Positions 48,273-55,102 of a DNA stretch of 55,102 nt are shown here, piece by piece. The position numbers were made by a program, and so were the translations under genes. Below the pieces are notes generated by a model. That model was not told the origin of the DNA. It saw nothing but the letters and a program-made list of their open reading frames with translations, and did no database searches. Source of the stretch: Ascochyta rabiei (Eukaryota > Ascomycota > Dothideomycetes > Pleosporales > Didymellaceae); contig NW_026776140.1 in assembly GCF_004011695.2 (NCBI RefSeq), positions 1 to 55,102 on the forward strand, given 5' to 3'. Each line of letters opens with the position of its first letter. Positions within the stretch are counted from its first letter, which is position 1.

Positions 48273-48502
48273 TGGATACAAATAAGCCGGATCCTGTGTG
48301 TAATATTTAACTAAAAAAAAGATTAATTAAGGCTTTTTATTTCATAATTCTAATAAAACACTAAAAGTTTTTATGGTTAGATTTTCTGTGCATTACCCAA
48401 GCTTGTGCCTCACTAAAAAAGCTATATGTTAATCACCGGACTTTCCTATCATTATCTTAACAACACTAATTATAATAGCTGTAAGATTTACATTTGTATC
48501 AC
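48273..48502 (-). ncRNA. rnpB: Mitochondrial RNase P RNA (miniature)
   Basis: RNase P RNA cleaves the 5' leader from pre-tRNAs. The minus strand begins with P1 strand GATACAAATG (48491-48500). Conserved region I, GATAGGAAAGTCCGGTGATT, follows (48431-48450); it matches bacterial GAGGAAAGTCCGG. Then come GGCACAAGCTTGGGTAATGC and ACAGAAAATCTAACC, the equivalent of ACAGAGAGCAAACC. Conserved region V, ACACAGGATCCGGCTTAT (48282-48299), closes with P1 complement ATTTGTATC (48275-48283). The order and pairing of CR-I, CR-V and P1 are right. At about 230 nt it is much smaller than the bacterial 350-400 nt, as in other fungal mitochondria. Ends are approximate. Confidence 0.85.
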
Positions 48503-48621
48503 AAGTTTAACAACAATATATAAAAATAAAAAAAAAATAAATGCCTTTTATAGTGGGTAGTTTACTAAGCTGTAAATCGTTAGTTAACTTTAAATTATGT
48601 AAAAAAAAAAGATCTTTCCTA

Positions 48622-48674
48622 TAGCCAGGAGAGAAATTTTAATTCCCACTATTAATGCATGAAATTAATGTTAT
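48622..48674 (-). pseudogene. Partial tRNA-Met copy
   Basis: It shares ATTAATTTCATGCATTAAT and a degenerate T-arm with the intact trnM at 49986-50059. The 5' acceptor and D-arm are missing. It overlaps the end of the rpo fragment. Confidence 0.75.
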
Positions 48675-48909
48675 TACAATCTAATACTAAATCATATAGA
48701 TGACCATGAGTATATATAAAATCTAAAAGAGTACGGTTAATAGTAAAAGGAGTAGAACTAATTTTATTAATCATATCGTATATACTGGTATTATGTGATA
48801 ACACAGAATTTACACGATAACCTTTTTTTTTTTTTCTAATCTTATTTCAATAAGTAACAGGTGGACTAATTGAATTTATTCTTCTTTTATTAAGTAAAAA
48901 TGGTTTCAT
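48652..48909 (-). pseudogene. rpo: Internal fragment of a plasmid-type RNA polymerase
   Basis: This is an 85-residue open frame from ATG 48909 to TAA 48652. ISPPVTYWNKIRKKKKGYRV is followed by VLSHNTSIYDMINKISSTPFTINRTLLDFI. That looks like the N-terminal or middle part of single-subunit RNA polymerases of linear mitochondrial plasmids. It stops inside a tRNA-Met-like fragment, so it was cut by rearrangement. Together with the C-terminal piece at 8463-8833 it points to past plasmid integration. It cannot be functional alone. Confidence 0.65.
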
Positions 48910-49209
48910 GATTTAAAATATATATATTTATATAACTAACGTATCACACTTAACCTTGTAACGTCTAATAAAGGTTTATCCTTTTAACAACAATATGGAA
49001 ACCCTCGATGGACATAACCTATTGTTGGGTTATATTTAACAAATTTATGTTAAAAAGAAACGAGCCTATAATTATATACTCTTGTGTTGCATTTTGTACA
49101 AATAGTAACTATCTGTAAAAATGGTTTCTCTATGGCTAACTACAATGAACAGGAAAGACCTAAAGATAAAAAGTAACTAAACCAAAGTTAACCTAAAACC
49201 AAAGTTAAC
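48910..49209. other. Spacer between rpo and GIY-YIG relics
   Basis: A hairpin-prone segment CAACAATATGG...CCTATTGTTGGG (48989-49030) and a short direct repeat ACCAAAGTTAACCTAAA (49179-49213) are visible. There is no gene. Confidence 0.5.
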
Positions 49210-49620
49210 CTAAAACCATAAAAACTTATAATTCGCCTTCTCCCTTCATAGGCAGGAATAAATCGACGGTATTCTAAAGGTGTTATATTCAGGTTTACAT
49301 CTATCTATATAATCTTGTTCTACTTTAATAACATTAGATCTATCACAATACTCTAATATCTCAAGACGAAAGTTATTATATCCATAAGCCAACAAGGCAT
49401 TATATATTTTTCTATTATATATAGATGCTCTTTTAGTTAGGTAATTTATATATAAATAACTTGACAAACGTGAACTTAAATTAACAAAACTTCCAACATA
49501 ACTTTTACCATTTATTTGGTTTACCCATCTATAAACACCGCATTTATGTTTATTGTCTTCTAATATTATTTTTTTAGTAATGAATACATCTTCATAAACA
49601 ATAATACTGCTAGAAGAATA
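49210..49620 (-). pseudogene. GIY-YIG endonuclease fragment
   Basis: The open frame holds a GIY-YIG domain: CGVYRWVNQINGKSYVGSF, then LLAYGYNNFRLEILEYCDRS and VEQDYIDRCKPEYNT. It is cut off after about 120 residues at TAG 49210, without DNA-binding repeats. No intron core or host exon surrounds it, so it is an intron relic. Its upstream frame runs into a 21-bp tandem repeat. Confidence 0.8.
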
Positions 49621-49626
49621 ATTATG

Positions 49627-49920
49627 AAAACTTACTTTAAGACTGGTCTCTTAAAATTTAAAACTGGTCTCTTAAATTTTAAAACTGGTCTCTTAAATTT
49701 TAAAACTGGTCTCTTAAATTTTAAAACTGGTCTCTTAAATTTTAAAACTGGTCTCTTAAATTTTAAAACTGGTCTCTTAAATTTTAAAACTGGTCTCTTA
49801 AATTTTAAAACTGGTCTCTTAAATTTTAAAACTGGTCTCTTAAATTTTAAAACTGGTCTCTTAAATTTTAAAACTGGTCTCTTAAATTTTAAAACTGGTC
49901 TCTTAAAATTTAAACCTGGT
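49627..49920. repeat. 21-bp tandem repeat, 14 copies
   Basis: The unit AAAACTGGTCTCTTAAATTTT is almost invariant. Because 21 is a multiple of 3 it gives an apparent FKTGLLN-repeat protein on the plus strand, which I do not accept as a gene. Confidence 0.97.
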
Positions 49921-49985
49921 CTGTGAAATAATCGAACTCTTTAAATGTAATTTATTTAATATGGGTTTAATCTGTTTTTTGCCAT

Positions 49986-50059
49986 GAGCCAGAGGAGAAA
50001 GTCGAATTCTCATTATTAATGCATGAAATTAATGTTCTAACCATTGAACTACTCGGGCT
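49986..50059 (-). tRNA. trnM: tRNA-Met(CAU)
   Basis: The acceptor is AGCCCGA/TCTGGCT (one mismatch), the anticodon arm TTAAT-TTCATGC-ATTAA and the T-arm GAGAA-TTCGACT-TTCTC. It is one of three CAU tRNAs; one of them could be an Ile tRNA with a modified C34. Confidence 0.88.
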
Positions 50060-50075
50060 TTATTTTTATATGGTT

Positions 50076-50330
50076 TTTTTTTAATTATTAAACCTATATT
50101 ACCGTATCATTTAATAATAAAATAGTTATAGCCTCTTTTTTAATTATTAAACCTATATTACCGTATCATTTAATAATAAAATAGTTATAGCCTCTTTTTT
50201 AATTATTAAACCTATATTACCGTATCATTTAATAATAAAATAGTTATAGCCTCTTTTTTAATTATAAAAGTAATAAAGTCTATAAAAGTAATAAAGTCTA
50301 TAAAAGTAATAAAGTCTATATAAGAAATAA
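50076..50330. repeat. 59-bp and 18-bp tandem repeats
   Basis: Three copies of a 59-bp unit (TTAATTATTAAACCTATATT start) are followed by four copies of AAAAGTAATAAAGTCTAT. Confidence 0.93.
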
Positions 50331-50396
50331 GTAAAACTATATTAAACTATAGAATAGTTAGCACATAAATAACGATCCTATTTAAATTCCTGTACT

Positions 50397-50471
50397 GGGA
50401 GGATACCCTGGATCGAACAGGGAACTTACTGTTCCACATACAGTTGTTCTGCCAATTGAACTACATCCACC
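50397..50471 (-). tRNA. trnH: tRNA-His(GUG)
   Basis: The acceptor is GGTGGAT/ATCCTCC and the anticodon arm ACTGT-ATGTGGA-ACAGT. Confidence 0.93.
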
Positions 50472-50475
50472 TTTT

Positions 50476-50547
50476 CTATGTAGGGGTGATTCGAACACCC
50501 ATAAGTAAATACCAAAAATTTATGACTTACCATTAGTCTACTACATA
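50476..50547 (-). tRNA. trnQ: tRNA-Gln(UUG)
   Basis: The acceptor is TATGTAG/CTACATA and the anticodon arm TAAAT-TTTTGGT-ATTTA. Confidence 0.93.
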
Positions 50548-50616
50548 TTAATAATTATAAACATATTTAACTACTAAACATCTGTTTTAACTAATAAACA
50601 ATATTACTATAATTTA

Positions 50617-50698
50617 TATGGGTAATAAGACTCGAACTTATATGAATTATTTCACCCCGTCCTAAGCGGGACCTGTCTACCAATTTCAGCATACCCAT
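50617..50698 (-). tRNA. trnL: tRNA-Leu(UAG)
   Basis: This is an 82-nt class II tRNA with acceptor ATGGGTA/TACCCAT and anticodon arm TCCCG-CTTAGGA-CGGGG. Confidence 0.94.
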
Positions 50699-50706
50699 TT
50701 TTTTTT

Positions 50707-50843
50707 TTATTGCATGTATATTATATAATAAGAAGTTTACTATTAGTATGTTGTAGTTCAGCTCTACTTTTATAAACTTTATTTGCTGAATAACGTATTT
50801 TATTGTCCCGTCTACGTTTAAAAAGTATTTTTCTTTTTACTTC
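50707..50843 (-). pseudogene. Copy of an N-terminal piece of rps3
   Basis: It is about 137 bp, some 93% similar by eye to rps3 at 29705-29840 (codons for the KTLFKRRRNNKIRYSANK region). It is on the same strand, with no start or end of its own. Confidence 0.9.
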
Positions 50844-50976
50844 TTTTTTTTTCTTTTCTTTTTACAAAACGAAAACGATAAAGTAACTCCTAACCGTTAC
50901 CACTAAATAGTATAAAAGGAGTTTTATTCTTTATATAGAAAAAAATTTTGTACATTTTTATTAAAAAGTAATAAAT

Positions 50977-51049
50977 TGCCCAAGATAAGATTTGAACTTA
51001 TAACCTAAACACCTTCAAAGTTTCGCTCTACCAATTGAGCTACCTGGGC
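50977..51049 (-). tRNA. trnF: tRNA-Phe(GAA)
   Basis: The acceptor is GCCCAGG/CTTGGGC and the anticodon arm AAACT-TTGAAGG-TGTTT. Confidence 0.95.
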
Positions 51050-51104
51050 TTTTTTTTTTTCTAATTACCCTTATTTATACAGAACTAACGTATTTTTTTT
51101 TTTC

Positions 51105-51347
51105 TATTTTTAAAGAAAGCACCCCTCTTTTTATAGTTACGAATAGTTCCTTCACAAATACTTAAGAAACTGGCAGCTTGTACATTATAACTAAAAAAAA
51201 AGAAATAGCCTTAGCTATGTAAAGATCTAATAATTTAACAGCTGAACATAGACTAGGTGCAAGAGACATTTTTAACCTAAACTCTTTACTGTGTTTTCTG
51301 GCTAAAAAAGGATGGTGAATTAATAATTTGAAATTTAATTTTAACAT
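51105..51347 (-). pseudogene. Remnant of an intron endonuclease C-terminus
   Basis: One frame gives HHPFLARKHSKEFRLKMSLA, like the NUMOD repeats of GIY-YIG endonucleases. In a shifted frame near the end KELF-type residues and a TIRNYKKRGA-like segment follow, so at least one frameshift is present. The N-terminal catalytic domain is absent. Confidence 0.55.
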
Positions 51348-51419
51348 TGGAGATATTAGGACTCGATCCTAAAATAACGATATGCAAAATCGCAGTTTTA
51401 CCAATTAAACTATATCCCC
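51348..51419 (-). tRNA. trnA: tRNA-Ala(UGC)
   Basis: The acceptor is GGGGATA/TATCTCC and the anticodon arm GCGAT-TTTGCAT-ATCGT. Confidence 0.94.
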
Positions 51420-51442
51420 TTAAGCTAATAGAAATAGCTCTT

Positions 51443-51515
51443 AGACCCAAGCGGGGTTCGAACCCGCGCGTTTAACAGTGAAAATGTTACGTCTTAACCA
51501 CTTGACTATTGGGCC
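51443..51515 (-). tRNA. trnE: tRNA-Glu(UUC)
   Basis: The acceptor is GGCCCAA/TTGGGTC and the anticodon arm TAACA-TTTTCAC-TGTTA. Confidence 0.95.
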
Positions 51516-52254
51516 TTAGAATTCATGTAAAGCTTACAATAATAGATTATTGCTATTGCTTTAAATAAAAAAAATAGTTATATTACTAAATAAATTATAG
51601 ACAAAAAAAAATAATACATTAAGTTTAATATAAGTAAAAAAGTATAACTATTAAAAAAAAGTATAACTATTAAAAAAAAAGTACAACTATTAAAAAAAGT
51701 ACAACTATTAAAAAGTATAACCATAGAAATATAACTAACAAAAAGGAAACTGTTTTTAACTAACAGTTAACAAGTTTTAAATAATTAAAATACTTAATAA
51801 CAAATATTTCTATTTACATAATTTACCTTTTAGATTATGCTGTAATAAGGGTTTTAGTCAAATCTATCAATACTCGTTTTAGCGGATAAGTCCGCTAAAC
51901 TAAGGCTTTTCTTTTTATACTAGGAATGTTATAACTAAAAAGAAAAATTTATTTCCCTTTTTTTTAAGATTAAGAAATAAGGTTTACTCTCCTTTTAAAG
52001 GACTATCCCTTTTTAGGTTTTTATGCTGTAAAACCTAAAAATGAATTAGCATTCCGCTATCCCCTATTCACCTGCCGGGTTCCAGTTGGCTAGCCTTAAC
52101 CGTACGAAGAGGTAATCTTGTTCTTAAGAGGACAGATATTTTATAGTGGCTAGGGGGGGGGAGAGGGAAAATCTCTAGACGGCTCCCGAGTGCTATCCGC
52201 GGCTCAATCCCTCTTTCTGTGTGTGAAATTAATTGATTGCGATCAATTAATGAA
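51516..52254. other. Spacer with repeats, hairpins and a GC-rich block
   Basis: 51640-51725 has AAAAAAAGTATAACTATT repeats. Two clear hairpins follow: TTTAGCGGA-TAAG-TCCGCTAAA (51886-51907) and TTTTTAGGTTTT...AAAACCTAAAAA (52011-52042). A GC-rich block at 52060-52215, unlike the AT-rich surroundings, may be a structural RNA; I could not assign it. Confidence 0.6.
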
Positions 52255-52458
52255 TTAAATAAAACCGTTAATAAGTTAAATAAACCCGTTAATAAGTTAA
52301 ATAAACCCGTTAATAAGTTAAATAAACCCGTTAATAAGTTAAATAAACCCGTTAATAAGTTAAATAAACCCCGTTAATAAGTTAAATAAACCCCGTTAAT
52401 AAGTTAAATAAACCCCGTTAATAAGTTAAATAAACCCCGTTAATAAGTTAAATAAAAA
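52255..52458. repeat. 21-22-bp tandem repeat, about 10 copies
   Basis: The unit is AATAAACCCGTTAATAAGTTA; later copies have an extra C (CCCCG). Confidence 0.95.
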
Positions 52459-52471
52459 GGGGGTGTCCCAC

Positions 52472-52544
52472 TAAGGCCAGAATGATTTGAACACTCATCT
52501 GAGCTATTATGAGCAGCTTGCTTTACCTATTAAGCTATAGCCTT
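52472..52544 (-). tRNA. trnM: tRNA-Met(CAU), second
   Basis: The acceptor is AAGGCTA/TGGCCTT and the anticodon arm AGCTG-CTCATAA-TAGCT. It may be elongator Met or Ile with lysidine-type modification; the sequence alone does not decide. Confidence 0.88.
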
Positions 52545-52670
52545 TTTGTTTTTTGTTTTTTGTTTTTTGTTTTTTTGTTTTTTGTTTTTGTTTTTCTTTA
52601 CAACTACTAGGTTAAAGCCCTAGACAGACTTGTTATTTTTTAACTCTTTGAAAAAAGTTGCAAAGAGTAG

Positions 52671-52741
52671 ATGCGGACAAAGGATTTGCACCTCTATTTT
52701 CTGGTCATGAGCCAAATATGTTTCTATTACATCAACCCGCA
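52671..52741 (-). tRNA. trnM: tRNA-Met(CAU), probable initiator
   Basis: The acceptor is TGCGGGT/GTCCGCA, the anticodon arm TTTGG-CTCATGA-CCAGA and the T-loop TGCAAAT. The CTCATGA loop resembles fungal mitochondrial initiator tRNAs. Confidence 0.9.
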
Positions 52742-52766
52742 TTTTTTTTTTTAAAAGGAATCTAGA

Positions 52767-52839
52767 TAGCCCAGTACGAGAATTGCACTCATATCTTCCG
52801 ATTACAAAACGGGTGCATTACTATTATGCAAACCAGGCT
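52767..52839 (-). tRNA. trnT: tRNA-Thr(UGU)
   Basis: The acceptor is AGCCTGG/CTGGGCT, the D-arm TGCAT..ATGCA and the anticodon loop TTTGTAA with a slightly irregular stem. It is the gene nearest the 3' end of rnl. Confidence 0.88.
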
Positions 52840-52924
52840 AACTAATGTATTTTTAATGATAAATATGTTATTTAGTTAATAAAAATAACCAGATAACTAT
52901 TGTATCTAGTTATAGAAAATTAGT

Positions 52925-55102
52925 ACTTTGTACCTAAGAACATCAAAGCCCTTTCAGCCAAAGCCTATTATCCCCTCTCCTATCTTAGTACTAGCCTTAG
53001 TTGTTAAACTAGTTTACTAGCCGTAAGGATAGCGAGATGTGGATTCGTAATGTTATACTACGTTTCTAAGAGTATCTTAAGGTAAGCTTCGTGCCTAAAT
53101 GCATTCAGCACTTATCTTAACTAACATAGCTTTCCTGCCGTGCCTATACTATTCATAAATACTTGAGTATAAAAGTATTACCATTTCTAGTTCCAATAGG
53201 AAATGAATAAATCTCATTTTTATTACTCTCCTTATTAAGTAGCTTTGCTATCTACTTAGTAAAGAGCACCTATTCTCACCTTAATTTTTATCAGGTTAAT
53301 ATTAAGCGTATAAACAACAGGTAAACCATAGGTTACCATACCCAACTCCTTTCGTACGAAGGGGCTATCCTTATTTTACTCTAATTTCCTCTAGAAGATA
53401 GAAACCATACTGTCTCACGACGTATTTAACCCAGCTCGTGTAGCTCTTTAATCGACGAACAGTCGTACCCTTCATGATTCCTGCATTCATGTGGATGAGC
53501 TAAGCCGACATCGAGGTGCCAAACTGCGCACTCAATTTGTACTCTCTTGCGCAATTAGCCTGTTATCCCCAGCGTAGCTTTTTCAATAATACAAGACCTT
53601 TCCTTACTGCGTCTTGCGGTCTTTATGCCCTGCTTACGCAACTGATAGACGTGTATGTCAAACAGTAAAGCAAGATTAAGCCATTAAACTTTGGAAGTAT
53701 ATATCAATATCATTTTTCTTTTAACTAAAAAAAAAAATAACAAATACTAGTAACACTTACTATTATCTATACACCTATTTTCCACATAGGTAAAATCTTA
53801 CTTATATTAAATTGTTTTAGTTCTAACTTAAATAGAAATATAACTGAATTGGTTATAGATACTAATAAAAGTAAATATAAAAAATAACAAACTACATATA
53901 GTAATTAAAAAATTAAACCATATAAAGCAATTAGTTAATAAAAGCTTTATATAATTTGCGTATAGCATATTACAAAAATAAATTTGGATACTCCCAGGTA
54001 CTCTTTATGGGATCTGTGCCCCGCATAAACCATCTGCTAGCCATTGTCTCCTGAGAGGGATCTAGTGATCCTTCTCCTTTTTTGGATTACATTCAGACGT
54101 CAGTTACAAATCTGTAACCTATTCTACTGATATAACAACCAGAGTAAAGGTGTTTCAATTTTGTCGTGTGCAACTACCTTATTCTCTAAAACCTGTTACA
54201 TTATACCCTATAACTAGTAACAGTAAAGCTGCATGGGGTCTTCTCGTCTATCTAGAGATAGGCAGTATCTTCACTGCCATTCCAGTTTCACTGAGCCAAT
54301 CATTGAGACAGCTGTTGCATCGTGAGATCATTCATGCGCGACATCATTTAAATGCCAAGGTATTTCGCTACCTTAGGACCCTTATAGATAAGGCCGCCAT
54401 TCAATGGGGGTTCCTTCAAAACCTAAACTATATTAGTCATTTAAGTAAATCCGTTAACCAGCCATCATTGGGCAGATAGCGCACTCTATACATTGATTTA
54501 CATCTTACGCAAAGTGCTGTGTTTTAATTAAACAGTCGTGCAACACCATTTTATGTCTCCTCTTCCTAAACTGATATTAATCAGTAGGAATGGCACACCT
54601 TTTCCCTCAGTTACGGTGTCAATTTGCCGAGTTCCTTAATGATTGTTAGCTCAAACGCCTTCGTATTCTCTACTAGCTTACTTGTGGTAGTTTTTAGGTA
54701 CGGTTTTTTATTTCAATTTTAAAGGAAAATTTTTCTTTATTATTAGCTTTATTTTCTTTTTTTTCGGTCATTATCCGTTTTTTTCCTTATTCAGATTTTA
54801 TGCTTTTCCAGAACATTTTACTCTATTTATTTATGTTGTCACATCTAATCTTCTCATCATTTTATCCTTTAGGTTAAATTTAGAGACCGAATCACTTTTC
54901 CATAAGCTTAAGGCGAGAGGTCCTATTCGGCATCCTCTTTTTCGTTACTCGTGTCAGCATTCTCGCTTGGGATATACTGGACTAGCGCTATTTAGCGATC
55001 AAACTAGGTGCTAGTTATCTTGAAACTTATGTACTTCCCTTTTCCTACCTATTATTTACTAATGGTAGTGCTTTGTGGTGCAACTACGGTTGGACTTTCT
55101 CT
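52925..55102 (-). rRNA. rnl: Large-subunit rRNA, 3' part (domains III-VI)
   Basis: This is the 3' part of the 23S-like rRNA, including the peptidyl-transferase centre. Landmarks on the minus strand are the sarcin-ricin loop TTCGTACGAAAGGA (53349-53362) and GGATAACAGGCTAATTGCGC (about 53551-53570, central loop). GTTTGGCACCTCGATGTCGGC (about 53505-53525) and GACGAGAAGACCCCATGCAG (about 54230-54249) follow. The 3' end near 52925 follows AAGGGCTTTGATGTTCTTAGG. A 300-nt AT-rich expansion at 53700-53990 sits where the L1-stalk helices are and shows no intron features. The gene continues at 1-1440. Confidence 0.95.

Noticed and set aside
48409..48500. Short hydrophobic plus-strand frames considered as atp8
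   Set aside because: No Atp8 N-terminus; the same bases form conserved region I and P1 of rnpB on the other strand.
49624..49926. ORF with FKTGLLN repeats
   Set aside because: It is entirely a 21-bp satellite whose unit length happens to keep the frame open.
53700..53990. Possible intron in rnl domain V
   Set aside because: No group I core or ORF; the AT-rich insert falls where variable L1-stalk helices occur.
54150..54479. 109-codon ORF on the plus strand
   Set aside because: It lies inside rnl, opposite to the peptidyl-transferase region.

Overview
This window looks like a complete fungal mitochondrial genome, cut open inside the large-subunit rRNA gene. Domains I-II of rnl lie at 1-1440 and domains III-VI at 52925-55102, both on the minus strand. 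The last and first bases of the window pair into an 11-bp stem, so the ends should be contiguous in a circle. TGA must be read as tryptophan (translation table 4) throughout: cox3, nad5, cob, cox1 and the intron ORFs are open only that way. The rps3 and cox2 sequences, the group I intron sites and the remnants of linear-plasmid dpo/rpo genes suggest a basidiomycete, probably Agaricomycotina. I cannot name a species.

Layout. Minus strand, 1-8142: 5' half of rnl, trnP, a run of tRNAs, nad6, more tRNAs, rns, trnR. Plus strand, 8463-24679: an rpo fragment, a truncated dpo, cox3 (one intron), nad2-nad3 (no gap), a duplicated trnV-trnK pair, nad4, a third trnV, nad4L-nad5 (1-bp overlap). Minus strand, 24937-55102: nad1 (one intron), rps3, cob (three introns at the classic 393, 490 and 506 positions), cox2 (one intron), cox1 (four introns after coding positions 615, 709, 731 and 1125), trnC, atp6, a miniature RNase P RNA (rnpB), an rpo fragment, homing-endonuclease relics, a tRNA cluster, then the 3' half of rnl. 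The tRNAs cover all 20 amino acids. I did not find atp8 or atp9.

The unusual part is a set of extra C-terminal tails or trailing ORFs on core genes. Nad3 carries about 150 extra residues, Nad4 about 470, Nad5 about 400 and Rps3 about 290. Cob is followed after 3 bp by a 258-codon ORF, and cox2 overlaps a 311-codon ORF. Nad4 and Nad5 share an almost identical 194-residue module with two hydrophobic segments and a six-cysteine CxxC zinc-ribbon-like motif (one copy in nad4, two in nad5). The Rps3 tail and the ORF after cox2 both contain degraded pieces of the cox1 3' end. A displaced second copy of the cox2 C-terminus lies beyond the ORF that follows cox2. cox1 has lost its stop codon and reads straight into cox2 in one frame. 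Together these suggest mobile tail-ORF modules that insert at, and replace, the 3' ends of essential mitochondrial genes. That interpretation is inference; the fusions and repeats are visible in the sequence.
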